64,000 nucleotides of DNA from Metabacillus litoralis (GTDB lineage: Bacteria > Bacillota > Bacilli > Bacillales > Bacillaceae): contig NZ_JAIVKL010000010.1 of assembly GCF_020524045.1 (NCBI RefSeq), forward strand, positions 1-64,000. The letters run 5' to 3'. The notes below the pieces were generated by a model. That model had not been told where the DNA came from. It was given only the letters and a program-made list of their open reading frames with translations, and made no database searches. Shown in pieces: positions 27,133-35,738 of this stretch. Position numbers and translations under genes: made by a program. Position 1 is the stretch's first letter, and each line of letters begins with the position of its first letter.

Positions 27133-27354
27133 ATCAAAAAGGCTATGTTAAAGCTTAAGGTTGTTTTTTAGCACTTGGTTGATTGGAGTGAAAGGCATGA
27201 GACTCCTGCGGGAGAAGCGTGTCGAAGGGAGACCCCACAGGCGCTTGCGCCGAGGAGGCTTCCTGACCTAGGAAAAAACGAACTGCATTTTTTCCCGGGA
27301 AAGCGAATGCCTGTAACAAAAATCAACCACAAAGTTTAACAGAGCCATCAAAAA
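27133..27354 (+). mobile_element. MITE-like repeat R1 with 8-bp target duplication
   Basis: The element spans 27141-27346. The left end is GGCTATGTTAAA and the right end TTTAACAGAGCC, which match as inverted repeats at 11 of 12 positions. ATCAAAAA flanks it on both sides (27133-27140 and 27347-27354), an 8-bp target duplication. It has no ORF of its own. The interior holds a GGCGCTTGCGCC palindrome. The interior is near-identical to the copy at 59501. Confidence 0.85.
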
Positions 27355-27473
27355 AGCTCTATAATACTCTTCTTAATTAAGCAACTCATTGTTTTGTCAG
27401 ATGATACATATAGACCGTCTAAGAAAAGCAAACACCTTGAGCAAGCAGATTTCAAAAAATACCTCTTTCATAA

Positions 27474-28046
27474 TTAGGAATAACGATTTAACTCCCTAAT
27501 AATTTGTTCATAAAATGTATTAACTTCACCCTCGCCTTTTGGCAATAATAGCATGTTCATCTTTCTTTGCTCTTGTTCAATTCTTGAAGACATAATTGTT
27601 CGTAGCTGAGCTGTACGGAAAAGCTGATTTTCAAAAGAACCAATTGACATATTAAGGATGACTGTCTTGTTATTTGTAAAAGTCACTTTAGTATTATCAT
27701 GTTCAGCTTCTGAATATCCTTTTACATAGCTATGTGAAAGCCATGCACATTGTGGTCTTGATGAGGATGTCGTGGGGAAAAAATAGAGAGAATTCGTTGG
27801 ATCAATGACGATTGGTGGTTTATGTGTTACGCCCATCACATCTTTTGTTCCATCCTTTCTACCCATATAACTACTACCATAGTAAGAGCAGCTTTCACTT
27901 ATTAGTTCTAATGGACGTTTTTCTACTACAAGATTCTCCTCAACTTCCAGTACTTCCGAGAACATTTTATTTGTGGTATCAGGTAAAATTGCCATAGTAA
28001 AACGATTAATTGTATAATCTTCTACTTGGTTTGTATTTTTGCTCAC
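27474..28046 (-). CDS. comK: Competence transcription factor ComK
   Basis: 190 residues with ComK features: VEDYTINRFTMAILP near residues 8-22, SCSYYGSSYMGRKDGTKDVMG near 53-73 (here in two parts), KPPIVIDPTNSLYFFPT near 76-92, CAWLSHSYV near 99, and a C-terminal helical tail. ComK binds AT-boxes in the minor groove and activates DNA uptake and recombination genes, including addAB in B. subtilis. The start is a GTG at 28046 with GAGGTG 7 nt upstream; an in-frame stop directly precedes it, so no longer form is possible. Regulation by MecA-type proteolysis would act on the C-terminus. Confidence 0.94.
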   Translation of the reverse strand: MSKNTNQVEDYTINRFTMAILPDTTNKMFSEVLEVEENLVVEKRPLELISESCSYYGSSYMGRKDGTKDVMGVTHKPPIVIDPTNSLYFFPTTSSSRPQCAWLSHSYVKGYSEAEHDNTKVTFTNNKTVILNMSIGSFENQLFRTAQLRTIMSSRIEQEQRKMNMLLLPKGEGEVNTFYEQIIRELNRYS

Positions 28047-28142
28047 TCAACTACACCTCTCACTTTTATTAGGTAATTACTCCCATAAACAATCTAGCAT
28101 GTAAATTCTAAAATTTCTATATATTTACAAAAAAACAACAAA

Positions 28143-28186
28143 AAAGTGACTTCTTTTACAAATATGTAATGAAGTCACTTTTCATT
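28143..28186 (-). terminator. Hairpin between the 40-codon ORF and comK
   Basis: AAAAGTGACTTC near 28142 pairs with GAAGTCACTTTT (28171-28182). On the minus strand a T-rich tract follows. It overlaps the stop codon of the small upstream ORF and lies in the comK promoter region. Confidence 0.7.
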
Positions 28187-28297
28187 TTGTTGCTGTTCTT
28201 CTGGCTCATTTACAAATTCATTCTCCTCATTAATCTCAAATCCTATAAGCGGATTTAAAGCAGTTGGAGATAGTTCCATCTCTCTTTCTTTTGACAT
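28175..28297 (-). CDS. Small acidic protein of 40 residues upstream of comK
   Basis: An ATG at 28297, preceded by AAGGATGTG, opens 40 codons: MSKEREMELSPTALNPLIGF, then an acidic E/N/Q-rich tail. The LSPTALNPLIGFEI segment looks like a conserved short motif rather than random sequence. The stop codon lies inside a terminator-like hairpin, as is usual for a real short gene. I do not recognise the family. It could also be a chance ORF in the comK leader region. Confidence 0.5.
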   Translation of the reverse strand: MSKEREMELSPTALNPLIGFEINEENEFVNEPEEQQQNEK

Positions 28298-28452
28298 TAT
28301 TATTCACATCCTTAATAATAGCTTTTCCTTCGTTTACTATTTCATACAACTGAAATTTATTCCTGTTAAATTTTTTAAAAATTTTTAATATTTAGTTGAT
28401 TTTTAAGCTCTTATTCCATACAATATAAAAAAGGCATCAGGGGTGATCTTTC

Positions 28453-28689
28453 ATGAAAAATAAAAAGTCGTCTTACACTGAGATCATGAAGTCCCGTAAC
28501 ACAATGAAAAACGTTCCATCAGAACATCCTGTATTAGACATGTACATTCAAATGGTTGTTGATGAAGCTTTGTTTATCCGAAAGAAAGCATTGCTAGAAG
28601 AACGTATTAATGATGCACTTGACACAAAGAACAAAACAGTATTTATGACATTATCAAAAGAATACAGCGTATTGCGTAAGTTAGGATAA
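28453..28689 (+). CDS. IDEAL-domain protein
   Basis: 78 residues. The segment VVDEALFIRKKALLEERIND, followed by ALDTKNKTVFMTLSKEYSVL, is the IDEAL domain, a short helical domain of bacilli named after its I-D-E-A-L-like core (here VDEAL). It is found alone or at the C-terminus of other proteins such as ComK-region and YpiB-like proteins. The function is unknown. The start follows AGGGGTGAT. The gene faces away from comK and ends in a branched terminator. Confidence 0.8.
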   Translation: MKNKKSSYTEIMKSRNTMKNVPSEHPVLDMYIQMVVDEALFIRKKALLEERINDALDTKNKTVFMTLSKEYSVLRKLG

Positions 28690-28701
28690 GTAGATTTATC
28701 T

Positions 28702-28786
28702 AAAAAGATCCAGCATCCTCGGATGAAGTATGAAGGTCGTTAGCTTTTCGATCTTTATCTTTAAAAGAGGTTACTGGATCTTTTTT
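28702..28786 (+). terminator. Branched terminator-like RNA structure
   Basis: AAAAAGATCCAG (28702-28713) pairs with CTGGATCTTTTTT (28774-28786). Inside lie three hairpins: CATCC/GGATG (28714-28725), AAGGTCG/CGATCTT (28733-28755, one G-U) and TCTT/AAGA (28758-28768). A T-run follows. A long multibranched loop is unusual for a plain terminator. Confidence 0.6.
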
Positions 28787-28850
28787 GTATTCTAAGTTAA
28801 AGAAAAACATACTAATATTTAAATAAATGTACGCTCCATTACGTTACAAA

Positions 28851-28956
28851 CACAAGATTCGCGGTGGTTGAAGCTCAGCCTCCTCCCTCGGCTAAGCCTG
28901 CTTATGTGTCAGCACTGCTTCCATAGGAATTGAGTGTCTTCCGCTCTCTATTCCAC
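28851..28956 (-). repeat. Repeat R2, diverged copy
   Basis: Read on the minus strand it starts AGTGGAATAGAGAGCGGAAG and keeps GGAGGCTGAGCTTC in the middle. It matches the copy at 52421 in part. It sits next to the palindrome at 28979. Confidence 0.6.
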
Positions 28957-28978
28957 TCATTCTTAAAAAAGTAATAAG

Positions 28979-29032
28979 ACCCGAACTATCAGGCGAAAGA
29001 TCAATTGAACGATCACCTAATAATTCGGGTTT
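28979..29032 (-). terminator. Palindromic terminator-like element, copy 1 (downstream of aceA)
   Basis: ACCCGAACTATCAGGCGA pairs with TCACCTAATAATTCGGGT around a loop with ATCAATTGA. It lies 65 nt past the aceA stop and carries T-rich flanks on the minus strand. It is a family member with 48474 and 52312. Confidence 0.75.
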
Positions 29033-29096
29033 ATTATTAGCTTAAATACTTATGTCCCAGCCACTTTTCACCTTAATAAGAGCTTCTACCTCTTCT

Positions 29097-30377
29097 TTAA
29101 GCTTTTGTAAATTGCTCTGCTTCAGTTGAGCCTCTCAATGCTGTTGTTGATGATGTTCCACTAGAAATTGTTTGAGCAACTTCATCGAAGTACCCTGTTC
29201 CAACCTCCCGCTGGTGTCTAGTAGCTGTATAGCCATGTACCTCACTACCAAACTCTGCTTGTTGTAGCTCAGAATATGCTGCCATCCCACGATCACGGTA
29301 GCCTCGTGCAAGCTCAAACATGCTATGATTAAGTGCGTGGAAACCAGCAAGTGTCACGAATTGGAATTTGTAGCCCATTTTCGCAATTTCTTTTTGGAAA
29401 TTAGCGATCGTCTCATCATCTAGTTTCTTTTTCCAATTAAATGATGGTGAACAATTGTACGCTAATAATTTTCCTGGGAACTTCTCATGAATTGCATCAG
29501 CAAATTTTTGTGCTTGCTCTAAATTTGGCTCAGATGTTTCACACCAAATTAAGTCAGCGTATGGTGCATACGAAAGTCCTCTACTAATTGCTTGATCTAT
29601 ACCAGAACGAGTGCGGAAAAATCCTTCAACTGTTCGTTCCCCTGTAATAAATTCGTGATCAACAGGATCAATATCACTTGTGATCAAATCTGCTGCATCT
29701 GCATCAGTTCGAGCAATGATAATTGTAGGCGTTCCCATTACATCTGCAGCTAAGCGAGCAGAAATAAGGTTTTTCACAGCAGTTTGGGTTGGTAATAATA
29801 CTTTTCCTCCAAGATGACCACATTTTTTCTCTGAAGATAATTGATCCTCAAAATGGACGCCTGATGCACCTGATTCGATCATTGATTTCATAAGCTCAAA
29901 AACATTTAATTGTCCTCCAAACCCTGCTTCTGCATCTGCCACAATTGGAGCAAACCAATCAATATCACCCTCATCCTCAAGATGCTGAATTTGATCTGCT
30001 CGCTGAAGAGCTTGATTTATACGTTTTACTACATTCGGTACACTGTTTGCAGGATACAAGCTTTGATCAGGATACATGTTTCCTGAAAGATTCGCATCTG
30101 CCGCTACCTGCCAGCCACTTAAGTAGATTGCCTTTAATCCAGCTTTCACTTGTTGAACAGCTTGATTGCCTGTTAGTGCGCCTAAAGCATGAATATAATC
30201 TTCTGTTTGAAGGTAATTCCACAGCTTTTCTGCCCCTCTTCTTGCAAGAGTGTGTTCAATATCAATTGAACCTCTTAAACGAATAACTTCTTCAGCACTG
30301 TAAGGACGAGTAATACCTTCCCAGCGTTTATCTAAGTTCCAGCTATTTTGTAGTGACTCAATTCTTTGATTATTCAT
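29097..30377 (-). CDS. aceA: Isocitrate lyase
   Basis: 426 residues from the ATG at 30377, which lies 8 nt after GGGGG; the ATG at 30392 overlaps that site. The active-site loop KKCGHLGGK is near residue 183. Also visible are [39 protein letters not shown] and [15 protein letters not shown]. It splits isocitrate into succinate and glyoxylate, the first step of the glyoxylate shunt. Malate synthase lies just upstream with a 99-nt gap, so the pair should be an operon. This pathway is absent from B. subtilis 168 but common in other bacilli. Confidence 0.97.
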   Translation of the reverse strand: MNNQRIESLQNSWNLDKRWEGITRPYSAEEVIRLRGSIDIEHTLARRGAEKLWNYLQTEDYIHALGALTGNQAVQQVKAGLKAIYLSGWQVAADANLSGNMYPDQSLYPANSVPNVVKRINQALQRADQIQHLEDEGDIDWFAPIVADAEAGFGGQLNVFELMKSMIESGASGVHFEDQLSSEKKCGHLGGKVLLPTQTAVKNLISARLAADVMGTPTIIIARTDADAADLITSDIDPVDHEFITGERTVEGFFRTRSGIDQAISRGLSYAPYADLIWCETSEPNLEQAQKFADAIHEKFPGKLLAYNCSPSFNWKKKLDDETIANFQKEIAKMGYKFQFVTLAGFHALNHSMFELARGYRDRGMAAYSELQQAEFGSEVHGYTATRHQREVGTGYFDEVAQTISSGTSSTTALRGSTEAEQFTKA

Positions 30378-30476
30378 TTCCCATTCCCCCATTTTGTTGT
30401 GTTATATTTGACTATTCTCATAAGAAAAATCAGGTTTATATTTATAGATTTCCTGTATGAAATCTATCATTGCAAA

Positions 30477-32066
30477 CTATAGTTTTTCATAACTCGGGAT
30501 TGTTAAAAAATCAGTAAAATCATCTAGCTTTACAAGTTCATCAAATACTGAAATTGCTTCTTCAAAATACCCCTTTTTAAATGCAATTTCACCAATTGTT
30601 TCTTTAATGCTACTAATCTCTTCATCTCTTAATTGGTCATAAAGTTTGAAAGTTAGTTTTCTTCCATCCTCTAAAATTCCACGTGGGTGACGAATCCATT
30701 GCCATACTTGTGCTCTAGAAATTTCAGCTGTTGCAGCATCCTCCATTAAATTGTGTATTGGAGCAGCACCTCTTCCACTAAGCCAAGAAGCAATGTACCT
30801 TATTCCTACATCAATATTCGTTCTTACGCCTTCTTCTGTAATCGTCCCATCAGGCACCTCTAGTAGGTCTTTAGCGGTTACTGCTACATCCACTCGTTTA
30901 AGATGAATTTGGTTCGGAGTTTTCATATGCTGATCAAAAACTTCTTTTGCCACCGGTACGAGTGCTGGATGTGCTACCCAAGTTCCATCATGACCATCAG
31001 TTGCTTCTCTCTCTTTATCAGCACGTACCTTATTAAATGCTTTCTCATTTTCTTCAGGGTTATTTTTTATAGGAATTTGTGCAGCCATTCCGCCCATCGC
31101 ATGTGCGTTCCGTTTATGACATGTTTTGATGGCCAGTAGAGAATATGATCTCATAAAGTGAACAGTCATTGTTACTTGAGCACGATCTGGAAGAATAACA
31201 GATTCACAACTTCTAAGTTTCTTTAAATAGCTAAATATATAATCCCACCTTCCACAGTTTAAGCCAGCTGAATGTTCTTTTAACTCATACAGAATTTCAT
31301 CCATTTCAAATGCAGCCATTATCGTTTCAATTAGAACTGTTGCCTTTATTGTTCCCCTAGCAATATTTAACTCTTCCTGAGCAAAAATAAATACATCATT
31401 CCAAAGTCTTGCCTCAAGATGATTTTCTATTTTTGGTAAGTAGAAATATGGACCGCTTCCTCTTTTAACAAGCTCATGAGCATTATGATAAAAGAATAAT
31501 CCGAAATCTACTAAACTTGCAGACATTCGCTTACCCTCTAGTTCGATATGCTTTTCCTCAAGATGCCACCCTCTTGGTCTTACCTTCAACGTCGCTATAT
31601 TATCATTCAGCTGATATACTTTACCGCTTTCATTTTGAAAAGTAATAGATCTACGAACAGCATCCCGAAGATTTATTTGTCCATTCATTGCATTTTCAAA
31701 GCTTGGTGATGTTGCATCTTCAAAATCTGCCATGAATACTTTAGCACCTGAATTCAAAGCATTAATAACCATTTTCCGATCAACAGGACCTGTGATTTCA
31801 ACTCGGCGATCTTGGAGATCTTCTGGGATTGAAGCAACTGTCCAATCTTCGTTCCGAATATGTTCAGTTTCTTTCAAGAAGCCTGGAAGCTTACCATGAT
31901 CAAGTTCCTTTTGTCTTTCGTTTCTTTTCTTCAACAGCTCTAATCTGTGATTACCAAATTTCCTTTCAAGCTTTTCAAGAAAATGTAATGCTTCTGGTGT
32001 TAGTACTTGATGAAATTGTTCTTGCATCTCTCCAACAACTTTACATCCTGTCATTTGTGTAGCCAT
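30477..32066 (-). CDS. aceB: Malate synthase A
   Basis: 529 residues of the short isoform A. Recognisable blocks include MVINALNSGAKVFMADFEDATSPSF (residues about 77-101, given here as AKVFMADFEDATSP), LKVRPRGWHLEEKH, LIETIMAAFEMDEI, GLNCGRWDYIFSYLKKL, and near the C-terminus SRAQVWQWIRH. It joins glyoxylate and acetyl-CoA to malate. With the downstream isocitrate lyase it forms the glyoxylate shunt for growth on acetate or fatty acids. The ATG follows GAGGTG at a long spacing of 11. No clear cre site was found upstream. Confidence 0.97.
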   Translation of the reverse strand: MATQMTGCKVVGEMQEQFHQVLTPEALHFLEKLERKFGNHRLELLKKRNERQKELDHGKLPGFLKETEHIRNEDWTVASIPEDLQDRRVEITGPVDRKMVINALNSGAKVFMADFEDATSPSFENAMNGQINLRDAVRRSITFQNESGKVYQLNDNIATLKVRPRGWHLEEKHIELEGKRMSASLVDFGLFFYHNAHELVKRGSGPYFYLPKIENHLEARLWNDVFIFAQEELNIARGTIKATVLIETIMAAFEMDEILYELKEHSAGLNCGRWDYIFSYLKKLRSCESVILPDRAQVTMTVHFMRSYSLLAIKTCHKRNAHAMGGMAAQIPIKNNPEENEKAFNKVRADKEREATDGHDGTWVAHPALVPVAKEVFDQHMKTPNQIHLKRVDVAVTAKDLLEVPDGTITEEGVRTNIDVGIRYIASWLSGRGAAPIHNLMEDAATAEISRAQVWQWIRHPRGILEDGRKLTFKLYDQLRDEEISSIKETIGEIAFKKGYFEEAISVFDELVKLDDFTDFLTIPSYEKL

Positions 32067-32231
32067 CGCAGAAAGAACACCTCACTTTTATTGTTATAAT
32101 ACAGTTTTTTGTTACTAAAACTAATATATAACAGATTGATTGAAAATGGAACAATTTTCTTAAAAAAAGTAAAAAAAATCAAAATAGGTTAATTGGGACT
32201 GTATTTAGCTCCCTATATATCCATAAAAAAT

Positions 32232-32262
32232 ACCTAGTGCGAAATACACTAGGTCTAGAGAA
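32232..32262 (-). terminator. Terminator of the M48 protease gene
   Basis: ACCTAGTG (32232-32239) and CACTAGGT (32247-32254) form a hairpin; read on the minus strand it is followed by ATTTTTTATGG. It lies about 93 nt past the stop codon of the gene at 32347. Confidence 0.7.
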
Positions 32263-32346
32263 TCTGTTATAACACAGATTAAACATTATTGGAAAATGTA
32301 AGATAAACTTTTGAAACTAAAAATCAATATCTACTTCTTATGCTTA

Positions 32347-33615
32347 TTATTTCTTCACATTTCCTTTTCCATGTTCCTCAAGGTAGATAATACGTTCAAG
32401 CATGGTTGGATGTGTATAACGGAAAATTTTTATTAATGTTGGTGGATTTACCTGACTTAAACCAGCTTTTGATAATTCCTGAAACGAACTAATTGCTGCT
32501 TCATGATTATTTGTCATCTCGATTGCATACATATCAGCTGATTTTTCTTGATAACGCGCAACAGTATTTGAGAGTGGATTTGAAGCAAAGGTTAATATTC
32601 CTAACAATAATAAAAACAGCGGAAAAGCCGTTAATTCCTTCATTGATTGAATTTTAAGCAATGAGCCAAAACGATTGATACAGAATTTCATGAGCCAATG
32701 TATAAACAATAGTCCGAACAAACTTAATAGTAAGTAACCTGCAATTCCAACATAAATATGCTTTTTCACATAATGAGCCATTTCATGAGCCATAATGAAT
32801 AAAATTTCATCTTCATTAAGTTTATTTAATGTTGTATCCCATAAAACAATTCTTGAATTTGACCCTATTCCTGTTACATAAGCATTAAGTGCATTCGTTT
32901 TTTCTGACATATTTACTTCATAAACGTGCTCAGCCGGAATGTCTGATTTATCAGCAAGCTCTAGGATCTTTGTCTCTAACTCTTTCTTTTTTAATGGAGT
33001 AAAATCATTGTATAAAGGATCAATTAAAACGGGTTGGACAAACATTATAAACATTGAAAATGGAACAGAAAGTAACCATGCATATAGCCACCATTTTTTC
33101 TCAAACCGTCTAATCAACCAAAATACGACAATCACAATAAGGGTCATCAGTAAATAATTAACCCAAAAGTCTAATAGTTGATCTTTCATCCAAGCTGAAA
33201 AGGATTGTGTTGTAATATTATAGGACCTTGAAATTTTATACCCGATTAAATTAACTGGAAACGACAGTAATGCGACATATATAGATAACCAAAAGAAATA
33301 TACCGCAGATTGTAAGATAGAAAATCTTGAAGTAGCTTTTGACCATTCTTGTGTTTTTCTTGATAAACCTGTGATTAAAAAGACAAATAATAAGAACCAT
33401 TCAAATGGTACAGTAACCAAGTATAGAAAGTTCTTTATCGTTGAGTATTCCTGTGATAAAAGTTGTTCTCTTCCCGACATAAAGGTTGATGGATCAGCTG
33501 ATGTTCCTAGATAAGGAACTGGAATACCAGTGTCCGAAAAGAAAAACAGATACCAATACACAAGTAATCCATAGATAAAATAGGCAAAAATAGATGCTGT
33601 TAGCCATTTCCTCAA
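32347..33615 (-). CDS. yhfN: M48-family zinc metalloprotease, YhfN/Ste24-like
   Basis: 422 residues. The zinc motif HEMAH is near residues 275-279, followed by the glutamate in EKSADMYAIEMT near 360. Several transmembrane helices lie at about 7-27, 60-85, 100-125, 155-195 and 290-345. NALNAYVTGIGSNSRIVLWDT near 240 is the typical substrate groove block. Family members cleave membrane or secreted proteins (CAAX-protease-like fold). The start is a TTG at 33615, 8 nt after AGGGGGA; the ATG in that spacer is out of frame. B. subtilis YhfN has the same size and lies in the syntenic region. Confidence 0.88.
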   Translation of the reverse strand: MRKWLTASIFAYFIYGLLVYWYLFFFSDTGIPVPYLGTSADPSTFMSGREQLLSQEYSTIKNFLYLVTVPFEWFLLFVFLITGLSRKTQEWSKATSRFSILQSAVYFFWLSIYVALLSFPVNLIGYKISRSYNITTQSFSAWMKDQLLDFWVNYLLMTLIVIVVFWLIRRFEKKWWLYAWLLSVPFSMFIMFVQPVLIDPLYNDFTPLKKKELETKILELADKSDIPAEHVYEVNMSEKTNALNAYVTGIGSNSRIVLWDTTLNKLNEDEILFIMAHEMAHYVKKHIYVGIAGYLLLSLFGLLFIHWLMKFCINRFGSLLKIQSMKELTAFPLFLLLLGILTFASNPLSNTVARYQEKSADMYAIEMTNNHEAAISSFQELSKAGLSQVNPPTLIKIFRYTHPTMLERIIYLEEHGKGNVKK

Positions 33616-33716
33616 GTAGACATTCCCCCTCGAACAAGCTCTTATTATAGTGTAGTAAGTACAGATTTCATTTAGAACTTAAAAGGACATTCTAGAGAAC
33701 AACTTATGCCACTATC

Positions 33717-34022
33717 TTAGAAGAACATGCTATACAAAACAAGTGTCCCAATTGACCCCATAACAACAATAATCACATTTGCACCGGTAAACGCAATTAA
33801 GATTGCAGCAACTGCACCAATAATTCCAAAGAATAAATCATCACTTATTAGAAAAATACCTGGAACAATTAATGCACCTAATGTAGCATAAGGTACATTC
33901 TTTAATACATTTTGGACAAAAATCGGTAATTTTAATTGACTTAATGCCACAAGTGGAATCATTCGAGGAAGATATGTCACAAAGCCCATTCCAATAATCA
34001 TCATTAAAATCATATTATCCAC
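33717..34022 (-). CDS. azlD: AzlD-family branched-chain amino acid transport subunit
   Basis: 101 residues with three hydrophobic segments and the typical start MGFVTYLPRMIPLVALSQLKLP. AzlD works with AzlC as a two-part branched-chain amino acid or analogue exporter in the membrane. The start overlaps the azlC stop by 8 nt. Length and pattern match the family. Confidence 0.9.
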   Translation of the reverse strand: MDNMILMMIIGMGFVTYLPRMIPLVALSQLKLPIFVQNVLKNVPYATLGALIVPGIFLISDDLFFGIIGAVAAILIAFTGANVIIVVMGSIGTLVLYSMFF

Positions 34023-34746
34023 TATGATTCACCTCTTTATTTTCAACCTTGTGATAAACAAGCTCAACTACAACAGCTGAAACGATTGTTGACAAAACAA
34101 TTGCCCATCCAGTTGATATTGCTTGAGAGGCATAGCAAAGCGAATTAAGAATTGCAGCAAGAACTGCTAAGTAGAGAACTTTGCGATGCTTTTTCAAAGA
34201 TGGAATCAGCAGCCCTATAAACATGGCGTAAAGAGCAATCCCCATACTTTCTTGAACAGTTGTTGGAAGACTAGCTCCTATAACATAACCAACGCCTGAA
34301 TTAATAACCCAGCTTGCATAGGAAATAAGCATTAAACCAAATAAATAACTTGCATTAACAGTTCCCTCTTTTGTAGAAGCAACTGTAAATGTTTCATCGG
34401 TTAATCCAAATGAATATAAAGCTTTTTTCCATAATGAGTCTTGTTCTACTTTTTCACTTAAAGAAGCCGACATTAAAAAATGACGAATATTCACAATAAA
34501 TGTTGTGAATATAATTTCTATTACACCTGTTCCAACAGCAATTAAACTTAAAGCTATGTATTGTGAAGCACCAGCAAAAACGATTAAACTCATCATGACT
34601 GTTTCAGAAAGAGACAAACCTGTCGATTTTGCTAAAAGACCAAATGTTAAAGCAACCGGTAAATAACCAATCGCAATACTCAAACCGCCATGAGTACCTT
34701 GTAGGAAGCTAGATTGTTTTTTTCCTAAAGATGTGATTGTTGCCAT
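34015..34746 (-). CDS. azlC: AzlC-family branched-chain amino acid permease
   Basis: 243 residues with about six hydrophobic helices. FAGASQYIALSLIAVG near residue 57 and TTFIVNIRHFLMSASLS near 82 are the conserved AzlC blocks, and FSFGLTDETF-like GLTDETF near 113 follows. It forms a transporter with AzlD. It is preceded by a clear AAAGGAG site. Upstream on the same strand lies an XRE-cupin regulator that probably controls it. In B. subtilis azlCD are controlled by an Lrp-type AzlB instead, so the regulation here differs. Confidence 0.9.
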   Translation of the reverse strand: MATITSLGKKQSSFLQGTHGGLSIAIGYLPVALTFGLLAKSTGLSLSETVMMSLIVFAGASQYIALSLIAVGTGVIEIIFTTFIVNIRHFLMSASLSEKVEQDSLWKKALYSFGLTDETFTVASTKEGTVNASYLFGLMLISYASWVINSGVGYVIGASLPTTVQESMGIALYAMFIGLLIPSLKKHRKVLYLAVLAAILNSLCYASQAISTGWAIVLSTIVSAVVVELVYHKVENKEVNHSG

Positions 34747-34885
34747 CCTCTATTTCTCCTTTTCAAAAACCAATTATTTTTACATGATTTTCTGTGTTTC
34801 ATTAAAAGTTGAGTTTTTTCTAGTCATAAATATTGATTAGAAAACTTACGTGAGGCTAACACATGAATTACTTAAAAATCCACAC

Positions 34886-35437
34886 TTAAGCATAATAGAT
34901 TAATAAATAACAGCTTGTTATTTGATGTGTATGATTAGCATATGTATGAGTTTGACTTGCCTCAAACCTCATTGAATCACCTTTTTTTAACACATAATCA
35001 ACTTCTTGGATGATCACAGTTGCTTCACCATCACAAACAAGCACATACTCCTCCACACTACCATGATGACGATCTGATGTATGAACACACCCGGGCATAA
35101 TCTCCATAAAATAGATTTCAAACTTTTTTGAGGAATCGAACGGAAAATAAGGATATACTTGTAATTGTTCATTATTTTCTGTTACCGCCGTTTTTTCTGA
35201 AAGCCTCACAACAGAAACTGTTGGCTCTTTTTCTTCAACTAATGATGAAAATGAAACCTGCAATCCATTTGCTATTTTCCATAGTGTATTAACAGTTGGA
35301 CTTGACTCTCCTTTCTCAATTTGAGATAGCATTCCTTTACTTACACCTGTTATCTGTGCGAGCTGATCATAACTATATCCTCTAAGCTTACGAATATTCT
35401 TTAAATTTTCGGCAATTTGTGATTGAATTGAATTCAT
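34886..35437 (-). CDS. XRE-family regulator with C-terminal cupin domain
   Basis: 183 residues from the ATG at 35437, with GGGAG upstream; the ATG at 35449 overlaps that site. The N-terminal helix-turn-helix spans about residues 4-60 (LRGYSYDQLAQITGVSKGML, then SQIEKGESSPTVNTLWKIA). The C-terminal half is a cupin (CVHTSDRHHGSVEEYVLV and GDSMRFEASQTHTYANH, about 103-165). This architecture is typical of small-molecule-sensing regulators such as PuuR-like proteins. It lies 139 nt upstream of azlC on the same strand and is its likely regulator. Confidence 0.9.
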   Translation of the reverse strand: MNSIQSQIAENLKNIRKLRGYSYDQLAQITGVSKGMLSQIEKGESSPTVNTLWKIANGLQVSFSSLVEEKEPTVSVVRLSEKTAVTENNEQLQVYPYFPFDSSKKFEIYFMEIMPGCVHTSDRHHGSVEEYVLVCDGEATVIIQEVDYVLKKGDSMRFEASQTHTYANHTHQITSCYLLIYYA

Positions 35438-35472
35438 ATTATCTCCCATAATTTGTTATTGTTTAATATATT

Positions 35473-35484
35473 ATACAATTGTAT
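35473..35484. promoter_or_regulatory. Candidate operator upstream of the XRE-cupin gene
   Basis: ATACAATTGTAT is a perfect 12-bp palindrome 36 nt upstream of the regulator start codon, within an AT-rich promoter region. It fits an autoregulatory site. That is inference only. Confidence 0.4.
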
Positions 35485-35738
35485 TTTATAATATACAACA
35501 TCTTTTGAAATACAATCTCCGTGCTTCAGAAGTGTGAAGTCTCTATACAAAATCTCGTATATTTCTTCCAATAATTCTGTCAACATTTTTGACGAGTCAT
35601 TTAGAGTTACAAATTTGAAGAAAGTTTGGAATTCTTAAGGTGAGGTTATTTCTAACAAATTACTTCGAACAGATAACAAAAATGAAAGTATGTACGAAAA
35701 AATGAAGATAAACAACAGATATTGAGGTGATTAACATC

